NCBI GenBank assembly: GCA_035623255.1
Contig: DASPTU010000077.1
Location: 1-29,880, forward strand
Origin: JAFAGX01 sp035623255
Lineage (GTDB): Bacteria; Acidobacteriota; Terriglobia; Terriglobales; Acidobacteriaceae
Length of the DNA stretch: 29,880 bases
Reading direction: 5' to 3'
The notes beneath the pieces are model-generated. The model was not told the origin of the DNA, did not search any database, and was given only the letters and a program-made list of their open reading frames with translations. Below are positions 8,576-17,921 of the stretch, piece after piece. The position numbers and the translations under genes were made by a program. Position 1 is the stretch's first letter, and each line of letters begins with the position of its first letter.

Positions 8576-11560
8576 TTATTGCAAATTGGCGTACTCTGCC
8601 TGGGCTTCTTTCAGCACGCGTATATCGGGTCCGGCGTCCTTCCAGAGAGTAAAGAAGTCCCTGTAAGCAGCCATTGCTCGTACGCGCGCCGCATCTGCAT
8701 CGGCGCCGCGTGAGGAACGCGATTGCAAGGCGTTAGCACGCGCGACTCCGAGATGCGCCAGGGCGCCAGTCCAACAACTCCATACTATGCCGCTGTGATC
8801 GAGGATCTTCTGGAACTCGCCTGCAGCAGCACTACCCTGCCCAGCCGCCAGATATGCTTCACCGCGTACGTAGGTGGAGTATAGACAGGAGATATTGGCG
8901 ACGAAGCCGATCTGGGATAACTCGATGGCGCCAGTAGAACCTTGTAGCTCGTTCACAGCTGCCGCAGGATTTTTCTGATCCAGTGCCACCTGGGCCCGAA
9001 TCGCAGGCAGCCACACCAATTGCACTTGCGTATCGAGAGGGAAACGCCTGTTCAAGTCCTGAGTGAGTGATTCCGCCCGTGCCGGATCGCCTGCCATGGC
9101 ATATGCCAGCGCAGCTTCAACCTCGACACCCTGGCTGGCCGGATTGAGCTTAATGCCGTCTGCCGCCGCCTGCCTCGCGTTCGCGGAGTTTCCAAGAGCA
9201 GCCTCACGCAGCGCAGCATTCTCGTGCCACACCGCGCCATTTTCTTTGCTGTCCGTACGTATGGCAGAATCGACCGCACGTCTAGTCAGTTCCCGCGCCT
9301 TGCCCAGTTGACCTTTATAGGCGGCGGAGTCGGATGAGAGAGCCAGCCCAAAGGTTTCATACTCAGGGTGGTCTGCAAACCAGCGTTCCTGTTGTCCCAT
9401 GGCGCCAGAATCTGCTCGAAGAAACCCAAGGGCGTAGAGAGCGCTGTGAAGTATAGGATCATCCAGCTTCCGTGTTTGTGCCTGCTGGATTGTTTGCAGC
9501 GATTTATCGAAGCGCTGCAGGCTTAGCAAACAGTTGCCGAGATCGATATAGGGAGCGACGTTGTCGGGGGCGAGGTACAAGCTCCTGTTATATGCCTCCT
9601 CTGCTTTTTCGTATTGTCCTTGCGCGCTGAACACGTTGCCGAGGGAGAGGTGTCCTCGATAATCCCGCGGAAAACTAGTGACCTGCTCCTGATACGCCTG
9701 TTGGGCCTTGTCTAGCTCTCCGGTTACATTCGAGTAGTAGTCCGCCGTGATAGCAAGTCGTTCGCGCTCACTGGCATGGCCCCGCAACTCGAACGCCTTA
9801 GAGAAGTACTCGCTAGCGCGACCGAGTTGTGCCAAGCCGAAGTAGTCCGAGCCAATTGCGCGATAGCCCATGGCGAAGTTGGGATCGAGTTCGATGGCGC
9901 GTTGGTGAAACGGTAACCCTGCCGCCGTACTCTGCTCTCGCTCCGCTTTTTCTCCCTGGCTATAGGCTTTCAAAGCTTCAAGCGAAGGGGTGGTGGCTTC
10001 TACCAAGGGAACGTCGAATTTTTGCACAGTAGCGAGGGACTCGCCTAGTTGGCCACGGAGCTTGGCGGCCGCCTCACCCAAAGCGTCGAGAACCCTTTCC
10101 TTCCCTACCGCTGTGACCTGCTGCTGGGCAAGCACATCGCCGGTTTGGCAATTCACTGCCTTCAGGCCAAGCACGTATTGGCTGCCCAACCCGGCAATTG
10201 ATCCAGCGATGAAAACCTTGCTTCCGGCTCGTTGGCAAAGCTCACGAGCCACATCGGGCGTGAGGGGAACACCCGCGGGACGAGCCATCAATTGCAACGT
10301 CGCGGCAACTTTGTTGTCGGACAGCACGTTGAGGAAAGGGGACTGGTTCAAAGCGACACTGAGCGCCTGCTTGAGCGTGTCATCGAAAACCGGGTCCCCT
10401 GTGCTGTTGGCGAAGTCAGCGAGAACAATGGTGTCCTTGTCGGTGAGGGGCTTTACCCGCACCGAATGGTAATAAAGCCCTCCTATAGAAAAAGCAAGGA
10501 CGACCAACACCGCTGGAATAACGATCTTCCACACTTTTCGGTTGGCCGGTGCCGCTGTTCCCATGGCCGGGCGGGATGAGGAATCGGCCACCACGAGCGA
10601 AGGACGCGAGGACGGCGCGGTTCGGGAGGACGTTGTCGGAGAGGTGCTATCAACAACGACTGGCACAGCTCCAGAACTGATTGTGACAGCTCTCCCGGAT
10701 TCGGTATCACGCTTCAGGCGCTGCAACTCCGACCGCATGTCGGAAGCGTGCTGATAGCGAAGGTTACGGTCCTTCTCAAGGGCGCGGTTGATGATTCGCT
10801 CCAGTTCCGGAGATATGTTCAAATTCAACCGCACAGGGGTGACCGGGGTTCGGTTCAGAATGGCCTCAAAAATCTCCGCTGTACTATCGCCGCGAAAGGG
10901 AACCTGTCCGGTCGTCATCTCATAGAGGACTGCCCCGAATGAGAACAGGTCCGTACGGGGATCCAAGTCTTTCGCGCGCGCCTGCTCCGGCGACATGTAT
11001 GACACGGTACCGACCGCTGCACCCGGACTTGTAAGATTTGGATCGGCTGTGTCGGTCGCCGTGGCCTCTGCGGCGGGCTTGGTAGTCGGGCCGAAGACTT
11101 TTGCCAGCCCGAAATCCAGAATCTTGGCGTGCCCACGTTTGGTGACGAAGACATTTGCCGGTTTTATATCGCGGTGAACGATGCCCACCGAATGGGCCGC
11201 ATCCAGCGCGTCCGCGATTTCGATGCCAAGCGACAACACGGTTTCCATCTCCAGCGGACGGTTGCCAATCGTATTTTTGAGTGTCGAACCGTCCAGGAAC
11301 TCCATGACGATGAATGCTTGATGGTCCTGCTCCCCAATATCATGAATCGTGCAGATGTTTGGATGGTTGAGTGCGGACGCAGCCTGAGCCTCGCGCTGAA
11401 ACCGCGCGAGCGCCTGTGGGTCTTTACCAATTTCTTGAGGTAGAAATTTCAGGGCGACGAAGCGATGCAGGCGAATATCCTCTGCTTTGTACACTACACC
11501 CATGCCACCGCCGCCGAGCTTTTCAAGGATGCGGTATTGAGAGATGGTTTGGCCTACCAT
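8576..11560 (-). CDS. Transmembrane Ser/Thr protein kinase with TolB/FlgO-like domain and TPRs
   Basis: Eukaryotic-type receptor kinase of the kind greatly expanded in acidobacteria. Numbering is from the TTG at 11569; subtract 3 for the chosen ATG. The kinase domain spans about 11-285: glycine loop GGGGMG (19-24), VALK with catalytic Lys41, HRDIKPAN (132-139), DFG (152-154) and SPEQA (193-197). All catalytic residues are present, so it should be active. A Ser/Thr/Pro-rich linker (about 290-340) precedes one membrane helix (about 347-367). The outer part opens with a TolB/FlgO-like region (about 380-510), followed by TPR-type helical repeats to the C-terminus. I chose the ATG at 11560 because family members usually begin M-(I/V)-GQTIS and because the promoter upstream excludes the TTG. 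It is divergent from mfd. Ligand and targets are unknown. Confidence 0.93.
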   Translation of the reverse strand: MVGQTISQYRILEKLGGGGMGVVYKAEDIRLHRFVALKFLPQEIGKDPQALARFQREAQAASALNHPNICTIHDIGEQDHQAFIVMEFLDGSTLKNTIGNRPLEMETVLSLGIEIADALDAAHSVGIVHRDIKPANVFVTKRGHAKILDFGLAKVFGPTTKPAAEATATDTADPNLTSPGAAVGTVSYMSPEQARAKDLDPRTDLFSFGAVLYEMTTGQVPFRGDSTAEIFEAILNRTPVTPVRLNLNISPELERIINRALEKDRNLRYQHASDMRSELQRLKRDTESGRAVTISSGAVPVVVDSTSPTTSSRTAPSSRPSLVVADSSSRPAMGTAAPANRKVWKIVIPAVLVVLAFSIGGLYYHSVRVKPLTDKDTIVLADFANSTGDPVFDDTLKQALSVALNQSPFLNVLSDNKVAATLQLMARPAGVPLTPDVARELCQRAGSKVFIAGSIAGLGSQYVLGLKAVNCQTGDVLAQQQVTAVGKERVLDALGEAAAKLRGQLGESLATVQKFDVPLVEATTPSLEALKAYSQGEKAEREQSTAAGLPFHQRAIELDPNFAMGYRAIGSDYFGLAQLGRASEYFSKAFELRGHASERERLAITADYYSNVTGELDKAQQAYQEQVTSFPRDYRGHLSLGNVFSAQGQYEKAEEAYNRSLYLAPDNVAPYIDLGNCLLSLQRFDKSLQTIQQAQTRKLDDPILHSALYALGFLRADSGAMGQQERWFADHPEYETFGLALSSDSAAYKGQLGKARELTRRAVDSAIRTDSKENGAVWHENAALREAALGNSANARQAAADGIKLNPASQGVEVEAALAYAMAGDPARAESLTQDLNRRFPLDTQVQLVWLPAIRAQVALDQKNPAAAVNELQGSTGAIELSQIGFVANISCLYSTYVRGEAYLAAGQGSAAAGEFQKILDHSGIVWSCWTGALAHLGVARANALQSRSSRGADADAARVRAMAAYRDFFTLWKDAGPDIRVLKEAQAEYANLQ

Positions 11561-11569
11561 TGGGCTCAA

Positions 11570-11598
11570 ATCTTAGGACTGGAAATTGGGCAAGTCAA
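11570..11598 (-). promoter_or_regulatory. Sigma70-type promoter of the kinase gene, nearly leaderless
   Basis: On the minus strand: TTGACT (11593-11598; 5/6 to consensus), a 17-base spacer, then TAAGAT (11570-11575; 4/6). Transcription should start near 11563, three bases before the ATG at 11560. The alternative TTG start at 11569 would then lie upstream of the transcript. Confidence 0.6.
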
Positions 11599-11682
11599 TG
11601 CAAGCAGTCCACATCGTGATAAACGACTAGTTGGTCCCGCCCAACGAATTCTTCGAACACAAACTGTTAGAATCATAAAGCG

Positions 11683-14600
11683 ATGGTTCTCCCCTTCGTT
11701 CGCGATCTCTTCGCGGACGTGGAAAAGTTACCTGCTTTTGCGCGTGTAGCCTCCCATCTAAAAGAGGGCACGGAGCGGATTGGTGTTTCTGGTCTAACTC
11801 CTACTGCTAAGGCTCTTCTGCTGGTTTTACTGGAACGCGCCGCCGGCCGACCGCTCATTCTTGTGGTAGCCGATAATCGGGCGGCCGAGGACCTGGTCCC
11901 GGTTCTGCAGGCATTTTACGAACTGATCGGAGGGAATGACCCTAGCTCGATTGTTTCGTTGCCCACTCGAGACGTCCTGCCATTCCAAAACCTGTCACCG
12001 CATCCGGAGATTCAGGAAGAACGCGCCGTCACGCTCTGGAAATTAGCGACCGGGGCAGTTTCGATCCTCGTTTCCCCGATTGCGTCTACGGCTCTGCGGC
12101 TACGTCCGGCGGAGTACTATGCCGATCTGGCGTGCGTCGCGCGAAGGGGAGAAACAATCGACATCGATCCACTTTTGCGACACCTCAACACCGTTGGTTA
12201 CATTTCGACCGATGTCGTGGAGATGCCTGGCGAGTATGCGCTGCGCGGCGGGATCCTCGACGTTTATCCACCCGAAGCTGACCGCCCGTTGCGGATCGAG
12301 TTCTTCGGCGATGAGGTGGAGTCGATCCGCAAATTCGATCCTGCGACGCAACGCTCGTCGAACCCGGTGGAGGAAGCGTTGCTTTTGCCTCTCACCGAGA
12401 CTCCGGTCAGCGAAGACTTGCTCGGCGCCATTCATGCGCGGCTTTCGGGCAAGCGCATCACTGGGGCTGAGGAAGTTGTAGAGCAGGCAGTGCGCTCTGG
12501 CGGCGTCACGGTTTTTCCCGGGTGGGAATTTTATGCTCCGGTAGCTGGGGCTGATCGTAGCGTCTTTGACCTGATGCCGAATGCTGCGGTTCTGGCGGAC
12601 GAACCGGACACGATCCGGGACGAATTCGACAAAGTCTGGTCACGGATCGAAGACGCTCATGAGCGCAGCGGCGTCGGGAACCTCGTGCGGCCGACCGATC
12701 TCTATCTTTCCCCCGAAAGCTGGTGGCAAAAATTAACCACGCTACCCGGCGCCAACCTCGAGCATCTTGAGATTTCACGCCCTGGAGAGGGTGAAGCAAT
12801 CAGCTTCCATTCTCAGCCCGCGCAGCGCTTCCATGGCTCCGTTACCGCTCTGCTCGATGAAGTCAAAAAACAGATGGCCGAACAAAATCGGGTGCTGATT
12901 GCTGTGCCGAACATAGGCGAGGTTGAGCGATTGGCGGACCTGTTCAGCGAAAACAGCCTTTCTTTTCGGCTGGGCAGCCGTACGCGTGGTGGCGAAAGCT
13001 ATGCCGACGAAACCGCGTATTTTGCCGGTGAGATCCTAACAACGACGTTGGCCAAAGCTTATGTCCCGGACGGAGTGGTCCTGCCTGAAGCACACCTGAC
13101 GATTTTCGGCGCTCGCGATCTGTTTGATGAATCTGAAGCCGTGGTTTCACGTCCGCAGAAGTACAAGTCGAAGACCTCAGCATTTCTCTCAGATTTTCGC
13201 GACCTGCAGGTTGGCGATTATGTAGTGCACGTCGAGCACGGGATTGGGCAGTACGGAGGTTTGAAAGAGATCAATCAAGGGGACGGCAGCTCTGAGTTCA
13301 TGCTGCTGGAGTATGCGGAAGGCGCTCGCTTGTATGTGCCGCTCACGCGGCTTGATCTGGTGCAGAAGTATCGCTCGTCAGAAGGGGCAAAGCCCGCATT
13401 GAATCATTTGGGGACGGCGGCCTGGGCCAAAACCAAGGCTCGCGTTCGCACGGCCATGAAAGACATGGCCGATGAACTGCTGAAGCTCTATGCCCAGCGC
13501 AAGGCTGCGGAGGGCCACGCGTTTTCTGCCGACAATCAATGGATGCGCGAGTTCGAGGATGCTTTCGAATACAGCGAAACCGAAGACCAGGACCTGGCAA
13601 TTGTTGATGTCAAGCGTGATATGGAATCGTCGCAGCCGATGGATCGCCTGCTCTGCGGCGATGTCGGTTATGGCAAGACGGAAATCGCTATGCGCGCAGC
13701 ATTCAAAGCCGTGAATGACAACAAACAAGTGGCCGTGCTCGCCCCAACAACGGTGCTTGCGTTCCAGCATTTTGAAACATTCAAGCAACGATACGCTGCG
13801 TTTCCGGTCAGCATCGAGATGATCAGCCGCTTCCGCAGCGCGCGACAGCAGAAAGAAATTCTGCAGAAAGTCGAAGCCGGAAAGGTCGACGTCCTGATTG
13901 GCACGCACCGCCTGCTCTCGAAGGACATCAAGTTCGCCGACCTGGGCCTGTTGGTTGTGGATGAAGAGCAACGTTTTGGCGTCCGCCATAAAGAACGCTT
14001 GAAGCAAATGCGGAAAGAAGTGGACGTGCTAACTATGTCAGCTACGCCCATTCCGCGCACGCTGCACATGTCGCTGGTCGGGCTGCGCGATATGAGCGTG
14101 ATCGAAACGCCGCCCAAAGACCGTATGGCGATTCAGACCGTGGTCGCCAGCTGGGATGAGAAGCTGATCCAATCGGCCTTGCAGCAAGAACTCGATCGCG
14201 GCGGGCAGATCTATTTCGTGCATAACCGCGTTGAAAGTATCTGGGAGATCGCCGCCAAACTGCAGCAGCTTGTGCCGCGTGCCCGCATCATTGTCGCCCA
14301 TGGACAGATGCCTGAAGGGGAGTTAGAAAAAGTGATGCTGAAATTCATGCATCACGAAGCGGATATCCTGGTAGCCACAACCATCATTGAAAACGGACTC
14401 GATATCCCGCTGTGCAACACCATCATCATCAATCGGGCTGACCGCTTCGGACTTTCCGAGCTTTATCAGTTGCGTGGGCGGGTGGGCCGCTCCAACCGTC
14501 GCGCCTACGCCTATTTACTGATTCCCGCCGATGTCGAGCTGACCCCTATTGCGCGCCGCCGGTTGGCCGCGCTGAAAGAGTTCTCTGATTTAGGCGCGGG

Positions 14601-15219
14601 TTTCAAAATCGCCGCCCTTGATCTTGAGTTGCGCGGCGCCGGCAATCTGCTCGGCGGCGAACAGAGCGGCCATATCGAAGCCGTTGGTTTCGAACTTTAC
14701 ACGCAGATGCTCGATCGTGCGGTTCGCGAAATGAAGGGCGAGGCTGCTCCTGAGGAAGCCGAAACCCAGCTTAATCTTGGATTGAATATTCGCATTCCGG
14801 CAGATTACATAAAGGAAGAGAACCAGCGCCTGCGCATGTACAAACGCATCGCCGGAATCGAAACTGAATCGCAGCTGAGTGATGTGGAGAGCGAATTGGA
14901 AGACCGCTATGGCGAGCCCCCTACTGCAGTCCGGAATTTGCTGGAATATGCCTCACTCAAGCTGCTGGCGAAGAGAGTGGGTGTGACCGGGATCGAACGC
15001 AAGCGCGAGCTGATGACGATCAAGTTCCGGCAGAATGCGGTCGTTGACCCCGGCAAGCTGGCGCGCTTTGTTTCCTCCCAGCGTGGCGCGCAGTTTACGC
15101 CCGATGGGATGCTCAAATTCACTTTGAAGACGCTGGGCGCCGTGGAAGTGCTTGGCCAGCTAAGAGCTCTGCTCGGGCAACTTGCAATGGAGATCCCTGA
15201 ACCAGCCTCGACTCCTTAA
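11683..15219 (+). CDS. mfd: Transcription-repair coupling factor Mfd
   Basis: DNA translocase that removes stalled RNA polymerase from lesions and recruits UvrA for nucleotide excision repair. At 1178 residues it is close to the E. coli protein (1148). A UvrB-like N-terminal part includes GEYALRGGILDVYPP (183-197). The RNA-polymerase-interacting CarD-like domain lies at about 505-575 (QVGDYVVHVEHGIG at 509-522). The helicase core has Walker A GDVGYGKT (659-666), DEEQ (760-763) and SATPIPRT (786-793). Further on are ATTIIENGLDIP and the QLRGRVGRSNRRAYAY arginine-finger region, then the TRCF C-terminal domain. The gene looks complete and active. It has no SD; a TAGAAT box (11668-11673) stands nine bases before the ATG, suggesting a very short leader. 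The kinase is divergent, and an EamA gene follows 42 bases downstream. Confidence 0.98.
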   Translation: MVLPFVRDLFADVEKLPAFARVASHLKEGTERIGVSGLTPTAKALLLVLLERAAGRPLILVVADNRAAEDLVPVLQAFYELIGGNDPSSIVSLPTRDVLPFQNLSPHPEIQEERAVTLWKLATGAVSILVSPIASTALRLRPAEYYADLACVARRGETIDIDPLLRHLNTVGYISTDVVEMPGEYALRGGILDVYPPEADRPLRIEFFGDEVESIRKFDPATQRSSNPVEEALLLPLTETPVSEDLLGAIHARLSGKRITGAEEVVEQAVRSGGVTVFPGWEFYAPVAGADRSVFDLMPNAAVLADEPDTIRDEFDKVWSRIEDAHERSGVGNLVRPTDLYLSPESWWQKLTTLPGANLEHLEISRPGEGEAISFHSQPAQRFHGSVTALLDEVKKQMAEQNRVLIAVPNIGEVERLADLFSENSLSFRLGSRTRGGESYADETAYFAGEILTTTLAKAYVPDGVVLPEAHLTIFGARDLFDESEAVVSRPQKYKSKTSAFLSDFRDLQVGDYVVHVEHGIGQYGGLKEINQGDGSSEFMLLEYAEGARLYVPLTRLDLVQKYRSSEGAKPALNHLGTAAWAKTKARVRTAMKDMADELLKLYAQRKAAEGHAFSADNQWMREFEDAFEYSETEDQDLAIVDVKRDMESSQPMDRLLCGDVGYGKTEIAMRAAFKAVNDNKQVAVLAPTTVLAFQHFETFKQRYAAFPVSIEMISRFRSARQQKEILQKVEAGKVDVLIGTHRLLSKDIKFADLGLLVVDEEQRFGVRHKERLKQMRKEVDVLTMSATPIPRTLHMSLVGLRDMSVIETPPKDRMAIQTVVASWDEKLIQSALQQELDRGGQIYFVHNRVESIWEIAAKLQQLVPRARIIVAHGQMPEGELEKVMLKFMHHEADILVATTIIENGLDIPLCNTIIINRADRFGLSELYQLRGRVGRSNRRAYAYLLIPADVELTPIARRRLAALKEFSDLGAGFKIAALDLELRGAGNLLGGEQSGHIEAVGFELYTQMLDRAVREMKGEAAPEEAETQLNLGLNIRIPADYIKEENQRLRMYKRIAGIETESQLSDVESELEDRYGEPPTAVRNLLEYASLKLLAKRVGVTGIERKRELMTIKFRQNAVVDPGKLARFVSSQRGAQFTPDGMLKFTLKTLGAVEVLGQLRALLGQLAMEIPEPASTP

Positions 15220-15261
15220 AACACGTTGTAAGACAAATTGCGGTCAGCTTCCAGCTCTGGG

Positions 15262-16107
15262 ATGACTATCACTTCCGAACTCGTTCCCACCAGTTTCAGT
15301 CTCGCTGCAGTGTTTTCGTGGGGCACAAGCGACTTTCTCGGCGGATATGCCGCGCGGCGTGCGAATGCATTTTTGTTGACTACGGTCGCGCACGCGAGCG
15401 GCCTTGTGCTCATCCTAATTCTTGCACTGGCCGCTCACGCCCATTTTCCCTCGGCACGCAGCGTTCTATGGGCGATAGCGGGAGGCGTATCTGGAGGTGG
15501 CGCCCTGGCACTTTTCTACCGCGCGCTGGCGACCGGCAGAATGGGACTCACCGCTCCCGTTGCCGCAGTACTTGGCGCGGCTGTACCAACGATATTCGGA
15601 ATGGCCACAGAAGGCATTCCGGGCGTTATCCAGGTCGTTGGTTTTGCCGTCGCCGCGTGTGGCATTTGGCTGATCTCGCGCGCCGAGGATGGCAGCGGTC
15701 CCAAAGGAATCGGGCTCGCAACAATCGCTGGGATCGGCTTCGCTGGGTTCTACCTCTGCATCTCGCAGGCGAAAGATGGGTCCGCCTTGTGGCTGGCGGT
15801 GTTGTCCCGATCCGGTGCGCTGGCAGTTACGGGCACAATCGTTGTCTTCCAACGGAAGTTTAACGACATCACCTCGGCTGGAATTCGATGGGGACTACTC
15901 GCAGGCTGCCTTGACGTTTCGGGAACTGCCCTTTTTGTGCGGGCCACTCAGACCGGACGGCTGGATTCGGCTGTGGTCCTGACATCTCTGTACCCTGCTG
16001 TGACCGTATTGCTCGCGCGCCTGGTTCTTCACGAGCACTTTACACGCTGGAAAGCAGTCGGTATGTTTGCCGCGCTGGTGGCAGTGCCGATGATCGCCAG
16101 CGGATAG
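15262..16107 (+). CDS. EamA-family (DMT) transporter
   Basis: A 281-residue integral membrane protein with about ten hydrophobic segments, arranged as two EamA repeats typical of the drug/metabolite transporter superfamily. The first repeat opens with FSWGTSDFLGGYAARR. The second ends with the family pattern SLYPAVTVLLA, followed by a conserved Glu (E258) in LHEHF and a closing helix. It presumably exports or exchanges a small metabolite; the substrate is unreadable. The ATG at 15262 is preferred to a TTG at 15238, which would only add eight polar residues. It follows mfd closely and may be read from it. The ABC ATPase starts 56 bases after its stop. Confidence 0.88.
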   Translation: MTITSELVPTSFSLAAVFSWGTSDFLGGYAARRANAFLLTTVAHASGLVLILILALAAHAHFPSARSVLWAIAGGVSGGGALALFYRALATGRMGLTAPVAAVLGAAVPTIFGMATEGIPGVIQVVGFAVAACGIWLISRAEDGSGPKGIGLATIAGIGFAGFYLCISQAKDGSALWLAVLSRSGALAVTGTIVVFQRKFNDITSAGIRWGLLAGCLDVSGTALFVRATQTGRLDSAVVLTSLYPAVTVLLARLVLHEHFTRWKAVGMFAALVAVPMIASG

Positions 16108-16163
16108 TCTTTCTGTCCGCGGCAAAAACGGCGAGACAACAATCCTACTGGTAACATTCCATC

Positions 16164-16970
16164 GTGGCCCTGATCGAGATTCGCAATTTGATAAAGGTCT
16201 TCCCTCTCGGCGAATCCATGTTCGGCGCAAGCGCTACCGGGCAGATTCGCGCGGTCAATAACGTCTCCCTCGACATCGAAGCAGGAGAGACGCTGGGGCT
16301 GGTAGGAGAATCGGGGTCGGGGAAGAGCACACTTGGCCGCCTCATCCTGCGCCTGATTGAGCCAACGTCGGGATCGATTTTGTATCAGGGCCGGAACCTC
16401 CTGGATGCGAACCATGCTGAAATGCGAGCGCTGCGCCGGAATATGCAGATCATTTTTCAGGATCCGTTTGGTTCGCTCGACCCGCGTTTGCGTGTGGAAC
16501 AGATCATTGCCGAACCATTTTTGATCCACGGAGATGGGAACGGGCAGCGAATAACGACAAGCGCGCGACGCGACCGCGTGGGGGAGATGCTGAAAGCGGT
16601 CGGGCTCGATGACTCGGTGAGACAGCGCTACCCTCACGAGTTCAGCGGCGGTCAGCGGCAGCGGATCGGGATCGCGCGAGCCCTGGCGTTGCGTCCCAAG
16701 TTTATTGTGGCGGATGAGCCAGTCTCGGCGCTTGACGTCAGCGTGGGAGCGCAGATTGTGAATCTGATGGCGCAATTGCAGCGTGATTTCGGCCTGACAT
16801 ACCTGTTTATCTCGCACTCCATGCCAGTGGTCCGGTATCTCGCTACCCGAATCGCAGTCATGTATCGAGGAAAAATCGTTGAAATCGGCTCAACGCAGCA
16901 GGTCACAGAGCGCCCACGGCATTCTTATACTAAAAGCCTGCTTGAAGCTACCCCCGAAGTATCGATCTGA
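16164..16970 (+). CDS. ABC transporter ATPase, oligopeptide/dipeptide (OppF/DppF) type
   Basis: Nucleotide-binding subunit of a peptide/nickel-type ABC importer. Intact motifs are Walker A GESGSGKS (48-55), Q-loop Gln99 in FQDPFGSLDPR, signature FSGGQRQ (160-166), Walker B IVADEP (181-186), SALDVS D-loop, and His218 in ISHSM. The last reads SHS rather than the usual SHD. At 268 residues it is short for OppF (about 300-330), and the C-terminal Opp-type extension is nearly absent after HSYTKSLLEA. The start is GTG at 16164, with no SD; TAACAT lies six bases upstream. No permease, OppD partner or binding protein is adjacent, so partners must be encoded elsewhere. Confidence 0.92.
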   Translation: MALIEIRNLIKVFPLGESMFGASATGQIRAVNNVSLDIEAGETLGLVGESGSGKSTLGRLILRLIEPTSGSILYQGRNLLDANHAEMRALRRNMQIIFQDPFGSLDPRLRVEQIIAEPFLIHGDGNGQRITTSARRDRVGEMLKAVGLDDSVRQRYPHEFSGGQRQRIGIARALALRPKFIVADEPVSALDVSVGAQIVNLMAQLQRDFGLTYLFISHSMPVVRYLATRIAVMYRGKIVEIGSTQQVTERPRHSYTKSLLEATPEVSI

Positions 16971-17043
16971 TTTTGATGTTGCGACACCGGAAAGTCATTC
17001 CCAGTGCAGCTGATGTCAACGTGTACAATCGCTGTTCTGCCCG

Positions 17044-17724
17044 ATGAACCATCCATCTCGCAAATTAATAATCGCGATCGACGGCCCGGCGGGAGCCGGA
17101 AAGAGCACAATCGCGTCGCGCCTGGCTCGCAAACTGGGATATGTAAATCTTGAGAGCGGAGCAATGTATCGTGCGCTGGCGCTCAAGGCTATTCTGAATG
17201 ATGTTTCATTTGGGGACGAAGATGCACTCCTAAAGCTGGCCCAGGACTCCCGTATTCAGCTCGAACCTGCCGCAACCGGAAACCGCGTTTTGCTTGACGG
17301 GCAGGACGTTACCCAGCGCATCCGCGAAACTGATGTCACCGAGGCGGCCTCGCGGGTTTCAGTTCATCCCAAAGTACGAGAGTGGATGGTCGCGCAACAG
17401 CAGGAAATGGGTGCAGGCGCGGGAGTGATTATGGAAGGACGCGATATTGGAACCAAAGTGTTTCCCAATGCCGACGTAAAAATCTTTCTTGACGCTGACC
17501 CCGTCATTCGCGAGCAGCGGCGATTGCGACAATTGGACCTTCGAGGAGCCGCTGCCGATATGAGTGCAGCCGAACTCCGGATGAGGGACCAACGCGACAG
17601 GACACGCGCGGCCTCGCCGTTAGTGGCCGCTCCTGATGCACTGCGGCTTGATTCCACCACTATGTCGGAAGATGAGGTTCTGGAGCGCGCCGAGGAACTG
17701 ATTCGCAAGAAGCTAGAAAGCTGA
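17044..17724 (+). CDS. cmk: Cytidylate kinase
   Basis: Phosphorylates CMP and dCMP with ATP in pyrimidine nucleotide recycling, in the cytoplasm. The 226-residue length is normal for the family. Motifs are the P-loop GPAGAGKS (14-21), SGAMYR (38-43) of the NMP-binding region, DGQDVTQRIR (85-94), and EGRDIGTKVFP (131-141) with the nucleotide-binding Arg and Asp. In the C-terminal part an RMRDQRDRTRAASPL segment forms the lid. The ATG at 17044 has no clear SD; TACAAT (17024-17029) is a possible -10 that would give a leader of about eight bases. It lies between the ABC ATPase and the second receptor, with 73 bases to the former. Confidence 0.97.
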   Translation: MNHPSRKLIIAIDGPAGAGKSTIASRLARKLGYVNLESGAMYRALALKAILNDVSFGDEDALLKLAQDSRIQLEPAATGNRVLLDGQDVTQRIRETDVTEAASRVSVHPKVREWMVAQQQEMGAGAGVIMEGRDIGTKVFPNADVKIFLDADPVIREQRRLRQLDLRGAAADMSAAELRMRDQRDRTRAASPLVAAPDALRLDSTTMSEDEVLERAEELIRKKLES

Positions 17725-17921
17725 CTTGCCCTGCCTGCGGTCAGATGGGCTGCCATAAGACACCTGGTATCGATGAGCCTCTATGTTTCCCAAGTCGGGA
17801 AAAACTGGCCGAATCCTTTTATTCCTCACAGACAGTAAGCTCAGCCGATTGTTATATCCAAAGATGTCTCCCCTTCAGGCTGGGCCCGCCGCGTTGAAAA
17901 TCCATTCCTGGCGGCAATACT

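Noticed and set aside
13378..14007. 209-residue minus-strand ORF inside mfd.
   Set aside because: Shadow of the strongly conserved helicase core of mfd; no recognisable family.
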